Below, piece by piece: positions 42,001 through 57,000 of a stretch of DNA of 64,000 bases (positions within the stretch are counted from its first letter, which is position 1; every line of letters starts with the position of its first letter). A model generated the notes under the pieces. That model ran no database searches. It had not been told where the DNA came from and worked only from the letters and a program-made list of their open reading frames with translations. Location: NCBI RefSeq assembly GCF_028858725.1, contig NC_084760.1:66903867-66967866 (forward strand), in the 5' to 3' direction. The position numbers and the translations under genes were made by a program. This DNA comes from Colius striatus (Eukaryota; Chordata; Aves; Coliiformes; Coliidae).

Positions 42001-45000
42001 TTAATGTTTATTCACAAAGTTCTATTCATCAATTATTAACAGGTACAGCACAAAGCTGATATGTACAAGCAAAGTTTATTTTTCTTGTTTGTAGCAGATT
42101 GATGGTGTTTCTTTCAGCTATTTGTTGAACACTGCATCTTAAATGTTACTAGCAAAGATGTGAAGGGCTTTTAATATAAACCGATACACTTTCAGGAACC
42201 TGGCCAATCCAGTTGTCTTTCATTCTTCAGAGTATATTACACTATGTATGTACAGTTACCTTGTTTATTTTTCTTCTTTTCAGGACATGAAAAATGCTGA
42301 GCTTGCTCTCTTTGAGCTCAGCAGGGTGATTAGTCTAGAACCAGACCATCCTGAAGTATTTGAACAGCGAGCAGAAGTGAGTATTTTTTGTCTCTTCAGA
42401 TGTTTTGACAAGTTGCAGTTATTATACAGTGTTTTCAAGTATTGCTTCACTGATCTAATGACTAAAGCTCTTACCTGTGTTTCTCTGTGAACATTCCTCC
42501 CTTCTGCCAAAACACACGTATTTGCTCTCAAACAATGTAATTTACTGTTTATTTTTTTAAATAAAACATACACAGTATGGATTTATTACAGCCAGTAGAA
42601 TAGCGTATGTTGTGTCTAAGTGGTTAGGTTTTGACATACTATATATCAAGACAGTGGATGGTTTTGATATGTTTTTAATATAAGGAATGAATGTATCACT
42701 TCAACCTTGCTCTTTGCACTTAGCATCACTTTGATAAATTTATTGTTGGAACTAGCTGGTAATAAGCCAAACTTAAAGAAGGAGTTTTTAATCAAATATT
42801 TTTGTTTATAATAATGCATATAAGTTAAATATAATTCAGATACAGAGATACTTTTAATTTTGAAAATCCTGTAACACTTTGCCAATTACATTACAGAAAA
42901 TGGATTTCAAGCAGCAAATTTTCAGACAAATCAAAAGCATGAATATTTATTCATGTCATCACGTTGTATAATAATTGCCATAATATGAAATTATAATTCA
43001 CTATTTTCCTGATTTTAATAATTTGTTAATAGTCATGACCTAAAAATATGAAAGATGTTCAAATAATTGGAAAATAGACCATTTTCTATTGGGGGGAGTA
43101 TTTTGTAAAAAAGGTTTATGAGAATACCTTAATTACATTTTCAGTTGCATGTGTTGAAATAAGAGTATTTTGCTTTGTTTGACTAGATTTTATTTGAAAT
43201 GCTGCATATCTGCAGATATTCTGGTGATGTTTAGGTACACTGTTTTTTATGAGAAAAATGCTTTCAGATTTTCCTATTAGTGGTATTTAAAAGCAATAAG
43301 GACTGAAATTGATAGTAGAACTTTCTAGGATGTTTTAGCAAATAACAGTTACTCTTACAGCTGAACATGAAAAAGAATAAACTTTGTGTTTGTAAAACAA
43401 ATCTGTTTGACTTGTTTGCTCCAAGCTGTGTTTTTTTTTTTTATACTCAGATATTGTCCCCACTAGGACGAATCAGTGAAGCATTATCTGATCTCACCAA
43501 AGCTATTCAGCTACAACCATCAGCACGGCTCTACAGGCACAGAGGTACTCTTTACTTCATATCTGAGGTTAGTGGATTTGGGGGATTCTGTTTGGTTTTG
43601 GTTGTGTCAATGACATTGATTCCTTTTGTTGTTGTTTTTGCCAGTTTGTTACTTTTGTTCAAGAGCTTCTTTCCTGTTTAAATAAAAAAATAACAATGAA
43701 AGACATGATTTTTCCTGTAGTTGACCTGACAGTTCAAAGGTATTCTTCAAGTATTTCCTCTGCATATCTATTTAATGCAGAGACCCTGAGGGCAAGTACC
43801 TTGCATGCAAGTCTGATTGTTTTGCGTGTTTAAGGGGTAGTAAATGGATAAAGAATTTGTCTTGATTTATAATCTACAACGGCATTTAAGTAATCTTATT
43901 AAATGCCAGTCTAAAAAGGAAAACAGTTATGGCCAAGACAGTAACTGCCCCATATACTTAAAAAACCCACACTACACCACAGCATACCAAAAAAACTACA
44001 AAAATGCTAACATCCTCTTTTGCTATGTAATCTGTGTGTAGTGATCTTACACTTAAATGTAAAACAAGTAACTTATCTTCAAAGATTGTGTCAATACTAA
44101 ATAGTTATCTCATGCTTTATTCTTTTGATGTTACTATGTTTTCAGCTATTTTCCCACTTACTGATATGTTATGTATAGCATGTGCTGTCAAAGTTGGAAG
44201 TATATTGTGTGTTCCATGTTCTTTGGTATTCTGACTGACACATAAGAATCATTGCTGTTTAGCCATGAGAGTGACTTCATATATTAAACAAAATTTTGTG
44301 GATTACTTTTATGAAAATAGAAGTATGTATGTATTCCTCTTTGTATGTATGATGTTTCCTCTGTCATCTAAAATCTGCTTTATCACAGGATTATGCAACA
44401 GCCCATGAAGATTTTCAGCACTCTTTGGAACTGAACAAAAATCAGCCTATAGCTATGCTTTATAAAGGCTTGACCTTTTTTCATAGAGGACTTTTGAAGG
44501 TAAAGTTATGTTAAGTAATAGTTCATGTAAAGCAGTACCCTCTATTTGAAGTTGCTTCTGTGAAGTAGTAGAAATATAGATGTTGATATCCATATTTTCT
44601 CTTGCGTAAAGGAAAAGTTTTTAAGGTAAAAGAGTGCAAGTAAAATGAAAAGGTGCCATTGTTGACTGTAATACTTCACGGTATGACATGTAAATACTGC
44701 TGATGTTGCTTGATCCTGGTAAATCAGTGATAGCTGATGTGTTAATGAAGTGTTTTGAAAAGTGTTTGTATTTGGCACCTCTGTTTATATGGTTATATTA
44801 AAAATTGCTTTGCATGAAATGGAGGCTCCCTAGGTTTTGTGACAGGGAAGAGAAGGAAGAGGAAATAACTTCAGATTATTCCTCAAATGAGCTGGAAGAT
44901 AATCAAGGAAGCTGCTGATAGAGAGCCCTGCATCTGTGTATTTCAGTTATATGTTGATTCTGAAGTGCTCATATCTAAATTGAGGGAATATACTTGCTCC

Positions 45001-48000
45001 CTCAGATTATAAAATCAGCAGGGAAGCAAGTTCTTCCTATGCCTTCTTTAATGTTTCACTGTCTTCTGTCTCTAAACTTTGTCTAGGTGTAGTAATATTG
45101 CACCTGTTTCTTATTTGTATTGTATTTGGAAATTCTGATGCGGGTTTTTTTTTCTTCCTGAGGGAGGAGTAATTAGACAAGATGACAAACATCTTCAATT
45201 TGAAAAGGATGCAACTGTGTGATTCTTTAATTCCAAGAATATGGAAGGGTTTTTTTTAACTTCTGTCAACAGTTTGTAATTCACTAAGGGTTGTATGAAG
45301 AAATCGTGACAGAACCCAGGACTCCTGAGTTTCAGACTAGTATCTTTCATAGTCAATCACTGCATATTTTGGGGATGTTTTTTACAGTAACAGACTAGTT
45401 CTCCACTTTCTTGGCACCCAAAGTACTGTGGATTTTTTGGGGTTTTTTTTGGGCCCACACTCTTAGTGCATTCTGGGAGAACTTCAGGCTGTCATTGAAC
45501 TTACTGTCTGTATCTTATTGCAGTCAAATCAGTTACTGGCAGATGATAGTCTGTTTTGAATTTATGATTTTGAGTGTAGGCAGCAGAGAGCCCAGAAGGT
45601 GATGGTGGAAATCAGAATCATAGAATGGTAGGGTTGGAAGAGACCTTTAGAGATCATCTAGTCCAACACCCCTGCAGAAGCAAGTTCACCTAGATCAGGT
45701 CGCACAGAAACGTGTCCAGGCAGGTCTTGAAGGCCTCTGAGGAAGGAGACTCCACACACTCCCTGGGCAGCCTGTGCCACTGCTCCCTCACCCTCACAGT
45801 AAAATAGTTTTTTCTTATGTTTAAAAGGACTGCCTCTTAAAGGAAGACTATACATGTCATCTGTTAGGTTCTACTAGACTTGCTGAAAACTTGAGATTTG
45901 GAGTGAGTGTGGCAGTGTTAATTTTTGAGTGAAAAGAGATTTTTGCTTTTGGATCATTGCTTTTGAGAATAATCTTCTTGTATTTAAAACTTACCTAGAG
46001 GCCATGGACCTGTCAGTAATGATAGATGATTGTCTTATGTTTTTGTGCATAGTGTAGTGCACAGAATGTACTTGATAGTTTTTCTGAATAAGAATCTCTC
46101 AATTGACTGAGGGTATTTATGATTCTTGTCTTACAGCATTCTGTCCTTAAATTCTACATTTCAGTATTGCATTTGCTAATTTATATAGCTATTCCAGTGT
46201 AGAAACTTGAGTTCTTAATCCCATCCTTTCAAGAGGAAGATTTGTTTGAACATATGCATATGATTATTCTAGCTATTTCATTTTTATTACATTATATTCA
46301 TCATGACAGCAACACATGCTACTGTGTGAAAATGATCCCTTACTTCATAATCCACCAAGAGGGTGTATGCTACCTGCGTAACTAACAGAGCACAATAAAA
46401 CAATGAAAGACAGAGTACAGATTTGAAGGAGTCTTTTGGATTGCAGAAGTGGAGGTGTATTGTCTATGAAAAAGCAAGACTGTAAGGAGAGACTTCTTTG
46501 CCATAAAGACTAGACTGAGCTATGAAAGAAAACTCTGAAGGGCTTTCATTTAGAATTCTATTAAAATGCTAAAAGAATAACTTATTCCCATAGCATATTA
46601 GACAAAGGAATTCCAGCTAAATCTGTCATGAATGTAAAAATATTGCAATTTTTCTTTTGTTATATGATGGTTATTACTCTATAGATCTTGTAATAAATTC
46701 ATGCCTTGTTTGTTCCTTCTAAAGGTTTTGACAAATAACTGTAAATCCATGGCTAGTAACTCCTGAGAGTGTTACAGTTAAACCAAATCAGTAGGTGACA
46801 GTTTTTTCTCTTGGTGTCCTTCTATAGGAAGCCATTGAATCGTTCAAAGAAGCTCTGAAGCAGAAAGCAGACTTCATAGATGCATATAAAAGTCTGGGAC
46901 AGGCCTACAGGTAATTGCATTCAGAAGCAGGTTTGAAGTTTTTATCTCTCTCGCTTCTTTAAAATGCACTCTTTAAGTTTCACTTATTTGTTACAAAACT
47001 GTGCAGAATATGTGTGTTTGTTAGCTCTTACAGCCAGTATGGTTATGTCAGGATATATTCAATATAAATAATGTCTAGGTTTCTTTTTTATTTTTAAATC
47101 ACTCTCTAGTTGCTCTTGGAGTATCACAGACTCAAAGGTTAGGTAAATGGCAGTTTTCAGTAAGACATGTTTCAGATATGCTATATGTCTGTTAAATAAT
47201 GGAAATGTTTAATATAAGCTGTTGGTTAACATACTCATTAGTTGCTATCTGAAGTTACTGCGCAGCTTAAATTTACTAAGAACTCATTGCATCGTGTGTA
47301 TCATTTTATAGAACTACTAGATCCTATATCAATTAATCTCAGCAGAGAGACTTACATTTCTGAGAATTTAATTTCCTGTTAAGCATATTTTTAATGTAGA
47401 CATTATTTCAAAGTCCAGGAGCTTTTGAAATATTGCTTAACAACTGAGGACACTGTAGCTAGTGATCAGCTATGAGAAGTCTGAATTACTTCCCCATGAA
47501 CACTCAGGTCTTAAAACAGGCAGAAATAATCTCAGTTCTCCAGGACACTGTTAACTTCAGCTATGAAAATCTTCCTTCTTTTGAAAATCTGGTGTTGTAA
47601 ACTGATGCTTGCTTTCTTCTGCATCAAATAAGTTTCAAATACAATTCTCAAAAATGCCTTTGAAATAATTATTTTTCTAGTGGAAGTAGTCAGTTCTCAG
47701 TCTGATTTATCTTTCTGTACAGTGTGAGTTGTAGCACTTTACCTATTAACTCCTGCTTAAAATCTAGTGACTTTAGTGACTGGGCATTTATTTGAAACTG
47801 AAGAGCTGCAGTTAATCACTGTTCTGTCTAAAATTTCTTTTTGGCAAATGTCTTCAAAACTAGTAAGTCTTGTTTGTTTTTTTCTGTCATTGTTCATATT
47901 AATTTCATCTAATTATTTTATGTGGAAAGAATTTGATGATCTTAATTTAAGATTAGCTTACTGGAATTAAAAAAAGAAAAAAAGTGTCCTATTTCTATTT

Positions 48001-51000
48001 TCATTTTTACTGAAAGATGTCTTGCACATGGAGTGTTTCCAGTCAATACGTTTTTAGTTAGTTTCAGCTTTCAAACACCACATGATTTCTTCATATTCAA
48101 CACTTAAGCAGTTAGTATGTTTTTCAAAGAACTTGTTTACATTTAGAATTTAAAAAGACTTGTCATAGATATTGTTTTCCAAGAATGTTTCTGGTGGAAT
48201 TTTGTTTCTTTTACTTTCTGAAGAAATACCTTAGGTATATGTTCTTTATGGTTCATGTCCACTGGGGATTGCAAAGGTTTGGGTTCGTGTGGGTTGGTAT
48301 TTTAGAGTACACACTTGTTGGGAGTGAAAAATTTTTTGCAGCTGTTTTGTTATTACCACTGCTTTTGTTAAAAAAAAAAATCCATTAGTACTTTGTTTCT
48401 CTTGAATGATATCCCCTTTGGACACATTTAAACAACTTTTAGTGAGTAATTCCATTGTCACTGTTGCCTTATGTATTCTTCACTTTCCTAGAGAACTTGG
48501 CAACTTTGATGCTGCTACAGAGAGCTTCCAGAAGGCTTTGATGCTAAATCAAAATCACGTTCAGACGTTGCAGCTCAAAGGAATGATGCTTTATCATCAC
48601 GGTAGCTTAGATGAAGCACTAAAGAATTTTAAGGTAAGCAGGACCTAAGTATAAGTACAAAATTAAAGTATCCTAATAAAGACTAGTATTCAACAAGTGC
48701 AAAAAAATAGACAAATGTCAAAGGATTTAATTTGGAATGTGTATGTGCATTTGAGCTACAATTTTTTGGTGAAGTCTATCTTAACATCATAGGTTTTTAA
48801 TTAACAATGGAATTTTGCCAAAAGTAAAGTAGTTTCTCTGTTTTATGAATTTCTGAAACCAAGCTATAGTTGAAATGTTTTCTCTGTGTTATTTGTTTGT
48901 TGTTTTAAATGATAATTACGTTCTTGCTAATATTTTAGTTTGGGTCGAAACCTAAAGTTTTTTCTCACATCTGACAAAAGTAGTAACATATTCTCCTTTG
49001 CAATTTTAAAATAAGCATAAAAAGTTCCAACATGGATCTACTTTTTTCTGAGATATTCCGAGGTTTTCTTCAAAAGAAAATATGTTGCAATTCCTTGAGC
49101 TTGTAAAAGTGAAAATGTTTGCATAGACAACTCCACAAAAATCTCTCTTCACTGGCATTAGAAAGCAGCCTCATTTTGTGACAGAACATGAAAGGCACGT
49201 GTTTAAATTGTATGTCTGTATCCTGAAAACAAAGAATGAATTAAGATATGGAAATGTTTACATACTTTTCTGTGCTTATCCGAAGGAGAACACTTCATGT
49301 GCATTATTACTTATTCACCGCCTATAACACATTTTGTAGATACTGGTATAATTGAAAAGATATTCCAGTTTTTAAGATGAAGATGCTCTTCTGAAGATAT
49401 GTAATTGCTAGAAGAATCAGAGCAGTAATTTTTAAATGATAAATATGAATTTGCTATTTACGTACATAGCTGACTAACGAAGTGAACTAATGCATGAACT
49501 AGTGAAGATATTGATGGAAGAAATACATGTTTAGCTAAAAATGATTTGTTACTAATATTGTTACGTCTTGTCTAACTACACTCAACTAGCACTGAAACTT
49601 CTGTAGTGCTAGTATCATTAGAGCAAATGTGATCTATTTTAATAACAATTAAATTGTGATCAAAAGTCTATTTTTAATTACAGTTCTTTTTTTTTTACCT
49701 TTAATGAAGCTGAAATTTGTTTTTTCTGAGCAATTTCAGTTCTCAGCATCATTTGAAAGAAAGTTGTGATGGAAGTGGATTTTAATGATGAGTAAATGTT
49801 TTTCATGACATCTTCTGCACAAACAGGTTAGATTTGAAGACACATTTTCTCTTGATTTATGGATGTTTTGTTCCTTTAATCTCCTAGAGATGTCTACAGC
49901 TAGAACCATACAATGAAGTATGCCAATACATGAAAGGTCTCAGCCATGTTGCAATGGGACAGTTTTATGAAGGCATAAAAGCTCAGACTAAAGTTATGTT
50001 AAATGATCCACTACCAGGTCAAAAGGCCAGCCCGGAATATCTGAAAGTGAAATACCTCCGAGGTAAGTTGGAATTGGTTTTATTTTCCTTAAGTCCTTTG
50101 AGAACCCTAAAAGTACAAGCATGCCTGTAGTTGTAGCCATTTTAGAGAAATGGTTGTACATTCTCATGAGCATTGTTGAGTATATCTGTTTAAAGAAATG
50201 TATACTAATTCTTATTTGTTCATAGACTTAAAAACTAGGGCATGTACGTATACATTGTACATTTCTGTACAATGGTAAAGGGTGTTGTGATACTCAGTTG
50301 TATTTCAACTATTTCTGTCTTGGAAATTAGCTAATATCAAAATGAAATTATCTAAGAATAATTTTTCCTTAAAGTCATATTGGATAACTGACAAAGGTAT
50401 AATTTGGTATTTGGTTTTATGTAATTAAATAAGTAGGCTGCTTATGCAAACAGTATTTAATTTTCTTTCTTTCCTCCAGAGTATTCTAGATACTTGCATG
50501 CGCACTTGGATATCCCTCTGACAGAGTATAATATTGATATAGATCTTCCTGGAAATTTCAAAGACCACTGGGCCAAAAATCTTCCTTTTCTTATAGAAAA
50601 TTATGAAGAACAGCCAGGGTTACAACCACATATAAAGTGAGTAATTTGGTTTTTTTTTTAAAGCCTGCTCCAAACGTTTTCTCACTTTAAAAAGTCAAAG
50701 TGCTATCCCAAGGCATAATAATGGCATAAATGTTTAATGCTATACGAAAGTGGATTTCCACTCAGTGTGTAAATCCTTTTCAAAATCCCAGGAGTTGGAG
50801 TTGGTTTAGCTCATAAAAGGAAGAATGAAACTTAAGTTGATTTTCTTCACTTCTGTTTTCACATAATAATAGTCCCATAATGTTGTTTTATGTTCTATGG
50901 CCATACTGATCCACTGCTCTTTGAGATGCTCAGTGTTAGCACTCTGTGGCACCCTTACTACAGTTTTTTGTGGTGTGCTAGGTTTTAATTTTGTTTATAG

Positions 51001-54000
51001 GTGTAATTTAGCAGGTAGTTGACTTTTTTTTTTTAATTGCAGGTGGCTTTCACTGGGGAAAAATATTTCCTAGAGTAATTTAGATAACCAATACTTCAGA
51101 GGAAGGGTGATGCCACTCAAAGCAGGGGATTTATTAGAACAGGCTTCAAAAATATGTAGCTAAATGAAAGACAGCAAATTCTCCTGCTCCAAACTAGTTT
51201 CTAGATGTAAATATATATATTTTTTATATATCTATATGTCTGTAGATATACATATCTATATGTATATCTATGTAAAAAGCCAACTGAGTTAAAAATTTCT
51301 GACTTTTGTTTCTATGGAATAGAATTGACCCTTTTAGCACAAGAAGCTTTTACAGAAACTATGAGAAAAGTGACAGAATAAGGCTTCCAATTTCTATACA
51401 TCCTCAGTTCTTCCTTAGTGTTGAAGTTCCTCAGAGTGAGTGTAATGTAGTGGTGTAATACTGTGAACTTTATTTGCTGTCATTTATTATAAACAAGTCT
51501 GAAAGTGAAATACTGATTGTGACAGTAATAAGTAACAAGACCAGGATTTCATTTGAGATACTGAATGTATGTTCAGCAGGGTGAACTTTTTTTTTGAAGT
51601 ATTCTTTTTACTGCTTCTGAGTATTTCTCACAGGAACAATGTTTGATTATCGACAAAAAAAAAGTGTTTTCCAACTTTCAGGACTGTTGTTGCCAAGTGA
51701 TGTCTAATACATGTCTTCTCTCTTCTGTAAGGGATGTGTTATTTCAGAATTTTGAAAGCTATAAGCCTGATGTGCAAGAACTCATATGTGTAGCTGATCA
51801 TCTGGGTTCCATGATGCAGTATGAGACACCAGGATTTCTTCCAAATAAAAGAATACATAGAGGTACACTGAAAATGCTCTGTAAATTTGGGGGATAGGGG
51901 GAATCAATGTGGTGATAATTTAACGCTATACTTTTGCTATCTGCAAATTAGGTTTATACTCTGTCCCTTTCAAATCAGACAAAAGGTTTGAAATGAAAAT
52001 AATCATGATGTCAGCAGTTTCTTGACCTAATGTGGGAGAGGAAATCATGATCTCCCAGACTTTATTGATATGGGCAATTGTTTTCCTAGAAATATATCAC
52101 TTCTCTGCTTCAGTTTTCTTAGCCACAAAAAGAGTGTTTGGCTTCAATTGGTTTTCTGTTTCTGTTGTGTTCCTCTCTCCTCCTCACCCCTCCTCAGCAA
52201 TGGGATTGGCCACTCTGGAGGTAATGCAGGCAGTGCAGCGGACTTGGGCAAACTCAAAAGTTCGGATGAATGGGAAAACCAGACTGATGCAGTGGAGAGA
52301 TATGTTTGACATTGCTGTGAAGTGGCGAAGGTAATGGTAAAAGAAGAGAGAGAACAAACTTTTTGTTGTTTGGAATAATGATGCATGCTTTACTTAACCA
52401 AAGGGCTGAAGTCAGAGGAGAAAATGGTGCTTGCTCCCACTCTGTGACTAGAAAGAGTTGTGATAAAAGAATGATTCAGGTACAAAGAGCACGCTTCTGA
52501 AAAGACTCCACGTTTCTTCTTTTTTAAAAGACAGAAAGAGTTAGGAATAGCATTTTCTGCTTGAGGCAAAGCAGTGAAGGACCATAGGACACATTGCAGC
52601 ATAAGCTAAAAAAACCTAACAGTTTTGAACTCAAGCAACATTAAATGCTTATAAGATGGGTTTTTTTCTTATGAAAATCATCCATGCATTTTAATGAAAA
52701 GTTCTTTTTTGGGACCTCTGAATTTCAGCTTTTGCCTAAAATTATTCTCTGTGTGAGCAAAGCTCAGTTAAAAATATTACATGGACTGAAGTGTGTGCCA
52801 GTGTTAATGTCCTTTGTCTTTGTAGGATAGCAGATCCTGACCAGCCTGTGCTTTGGTTGGACCAAATGCCTGCCCGAAGCCTTAGCAGAGGTTTCAATAA
52901 TCACATTAACTTAATCAGGTATGTGAGTTTTACCAAATAGCCTTTCCCCTATGTACTAAAAGATTTTACCAAAACTGACTAGCTGTTCATGAAGCAGCAT
53001 GTTACACTATTGAATGCATATGTGCTTATAGTTTTTGCTTTAATGTTCATTTTATATTTTATAATGGAACATTTGGGGCATGTGCAAAATTTTTCCCTTG
53101 TGACATTTCCTCTTTTTCCTGAATCTCACTTGTACAACTGAACTATACGAGATTTAACTAGGATCCAGAAGATGCATATTTTTATGTGCTCTAATTGTCA
53201 AATTACCTTAAACTAGATCAAGTACATCACAGTAATTTTTGCAAATGCTGCTTCTCAAAGATAATGCCAGCAGTACTGAAATAATATTGATTTATTAGCT
53301 TTAATATTAATTTACAATAGAGAGGAAAATCACGGTTCTTTTAGTTATTTTCAAAGCAGGACAAAGTAAAGCAAAAATTACAAGATGAGTAACTTGTCAA
53401 AGGTAACAGTTGCACTTTCAACAAAGGTAAAATTTAAAACATTCAACCACTGTTGTACGTTCCATCTTCTCCCATGCTGCAAGACTTGTATTGTAGTCGT
53501 GACAGTGCTACCTTCCATGAAATGGTAGAAATGTGAGAAACTCAATGTGGCAACATCACTGTCAATCACAGGAGCAGAGTGTGTTTGTGTAAGTAAATAT
53601 TTAGCCAGATTTCATCTTATTTCTGCCCCCTATGTGAGGCATTGAGTCTTTGATCTGTCATTCTGCCTTCATCTCTATTCTTTTCTTTTTTAAGAAGCTA
53701 TGTGGAACAAGAAGGAAGGGAAGGGAACCGAAACCTTGTCAAGAATTATTTCAGGCAGAGAGAAACATACAGAGGCTAATGAGAATTTGTCCACACTCTT
53801 CCTTCTGTTCTACAGAATGGACCCTGTCAGCCTCTGCCTTGCTTTAAGGAGTGGTTACAATGCAGTATTAACACTGCAATGCAGATGAGTAGTTGGCTTA
53901 CTGGATGTGCTGCTTCTTGAACACTTTTACGCTCAGGCATCTATCTTCTTGCTACTCATGTGGTACACTTGGCCTCCAAGCTCTGTCCATTTTTTGCTGT

Positions 54001-57000
54001 TACTGCATTTTCTCACGTGTACAACGCAGCAGAAACTACAACCATCTGTACTTCAAGACAAGAATGTGTTCCATACTTCATCTGTTTCTTCCTGTGTTTA
54101 TTTTAAATAAGAGAGTAAAAACTTAATTTCTAGGTGCTCTCTGCTGGCAGAAGGGCTTTCATGTAACAACACTTGGTTGCCATGCTGAAAGTAACATTGA
54201 ATATTTAATCTGGGGAAATGTGTCCCTGTACGGGACCTCTTTGTCAGCAATTCTGTTTTTCACTGGCCAAAGTACTTTAATTATTTTCTTCTCATTAGAG
54301 AATACTAGCAAAACTTTTGACTTGCTGTTTTGGTTATTGAACAGAAATCTAAAACAAGCTTGACAAACATTCAGAATAGTAGGCTCACTGGGAACCTAAT
54401 TCTAACCACTTTGTATTTAGCTCAGTCTTGACTTTTGGGATGTCATCAGCATTTTGGTCATGCTCTTGATAGCTCAGTAGTGGTTTTCTGAAAACTGATT
54501 TGGCAACTAATTTGGAATTAATAATAGACTTGAAGCAGCCTAAATGTTGACCATACTTCAGTACTGGATGGTGATTGCATCCTTTTTGATACTCAAAGCC
54601 TATATTTGTTCAATCATTCTGCATCTCAAGAAATAGCTGCTTGTGTTGGTTAGCTTTCCAAAGAAGTTTTTTTTCTGCTTTTGGATTCCCTCCTGATGAT
54701 TTCATGTGAGATGCAAGATAAAATAAATTAATGTATTAACTGGTAATAGTTTGGGGGTTTAAATTGATTTTCTTTTTCTTCTGAAGCATGTTCTAGTCCA
54801 TTATGATTTCTAAAGGACAATTTACTCTTAATGGATTATACTAATGGATCATGCAGATATGCATAATCTTGCATTACTCAACTGTAAAACAGCTACTGAT
54901 TAAAGATGTTAATAGGCTGCAGAGCTAACACCTTTTCACTGATAACTGAGATCACTTTATGGTCCTTTGACTATTTTCAGGAAGGCATATATTGCTGTAT
55001 ATTTGGCTTATGATTTGAAAGTTATTCTTGTAACTGAATGACTAAGGCTGAATTTTTTCTATAGCATGGCTACCTGAAAACCAGGTGTAACATTGTTTAG
55101 GCTGAGAAACGGCAGCCTCATGGTTATTCAGTATACAAAGACATAAGCTGTTCAGACAAATAAGAAATTTAACAGTAGCATTTGGGTCTTCTCTGAGTAT
55201 TTGTAAAGGATCTAGACATGCTGAACTCAAGGTGTCTCTGGATTTTGTTTGCTATGAATTGTGTATCAGTAATTTCTGTGTGCAAAAACATTTGGATTAG
55301 GCATCTGTTAACATAACTGTCTTCTTTACTGAGAATTCTTTGCATTTGAAGTCCATGTTGTTCAGTGACTCCTGTCAAATGTGTCTTAGGCTAGAGGCAC
55401 TAGCATTCAGTGATTGCTGAATTACAGATTCTTTTCCAGAGTGGCAAAATGTTTAGCGATTGTGAGAAAACAAAAACATTCTTTGTTTTGAGTCAGTCTG
55501 GAAAGCTTTTGTTAAAAGTTATATAAGAAACATCTTACACTGAGCTGTGTTCAATAGATTGCTGAATCTTAATGTTCTCAAGATGCAGATACATCAGCTG
55601 TCACTACTTCTTCGTTGGTCTATAGACAAGTGTGACTTTGGCTTATCTTCTTTATGGCTTAAATGGTAAAGAGCTACTGAGTTTCATTTAAAGTGCAGAA
55701 ATGTTTTTGGAAACTTAAGTTATTTTCGTAGGCAAAGCAAGGATTTGGAATCGGCTAAACATAACTGCACTGCCTAATATTTTTACCAAGAAATGAAGAT
55801 ACTCTCTGGAACACCTCTACTTTGAATTCTTGGTGGTAGTGTTTATTAAACAAGGAGAAAGAGTGGGAGTAAACAAAAAATCACTTCTGACCACCCACCA
55901 AAAGCCTTTCTTGGTCCTAGTGTTTCTAGATGGCTTCTGCCTGTTGTACAGATACTATTTTAATACAGATGGAAAATGATGGGACGTACAACAAGGGCAA
56001 ATAACGTTATACAGATTTGTCTTTATCCTTCTGCTTTCCCTACCTCCCTTTCCTATGTAGAGATATGTAAATGTGTTCTAAACCTGTTCATTTTTTAAAA
56101 GACCAATTCTGCTGCTATTTTGAGACTAGGGTTATTAAAGCGTGAGGCTGAGTGAGACATTAGACAGGTACTTAAGCTGCCAAAAATCACTTAGAATGGA
56201 AAAAAGCTAGGTGTACACACCTTCCTGTGATTGACAGTGGTTTTGCTTCCTCAGAGAGCGATAACGTTTGCTTTATAAAATCTTGTTTTGTAGACTGGGA
56301 GAAGAAGGAGGACTCCTACAAATGCAATAATGGTATGTAATTTTTCCTATGAGTGGTTATAATCCTAGCAGGTTTCTACCATGTTTTTAATGTTTGGTTT
56401 TTTTTTTTTCCTTAGTAGTCCAAGGGGAAAAACCACCACCTTTTTGATCCTTTCAGTTGCTACTTGTAACTTTTAGGAGTCAAAGCAAAATTATTCAATA
56501 TAGAAGGACGTAGATGAATAAAGAAAAACATATGTAGACTGTCAGAGCATATCAGCATATATAGGTAAATATGCGAACTGGAGAGTGTTGGTTCTCAAAG
56601 TAAATCAGTGTGCAGACTGAGAATTCTCTCCTACTTCTGCAATAGCTATGAGTATAAATAACTGTCTAAGATGATATCCTTGTACAAACTTATCTTATAG
56701 ATAAGGTTTACTGGACATGGACACAATCAAAATGTGGAAACAGGCATGAAATGTAGTTTTATCAGAGAACAAAATGCTAACAATACATGAGCTTTTGCGA
56801 TTTCACTGTGGACTCTATACTCAAAATAGAGGATGGGCAATTCACCACTTCAGGCAAACCTCTAGGTCATTCCTTTAACTTACAAAAGATTTGTGGATAA
56901 AATTCTGTCAAATATTAATGAGTAATATTTTTTTTCTCAGCCCAGGAATGGTATATTGAAAACCAAAGCTTTAAAAAACCTTTTATTTTCTTTGTAGGGG

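Larger units (their letters stand above)
39185..46827. other. TTC13 introns 4 (rest) to 8
   Basis: Intron sequence between exons 5-8 and up to exon 9; the only recognised repeat is the CR1 at 45614-45828. Confidence 0.6.
46911..51731. other. TTC13 introns 9-12
   Basis: AT-rich intron sequence around exons 10-12. Only the AT microsatellite at 51205-51271 stands out. Confidence 0.6.
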
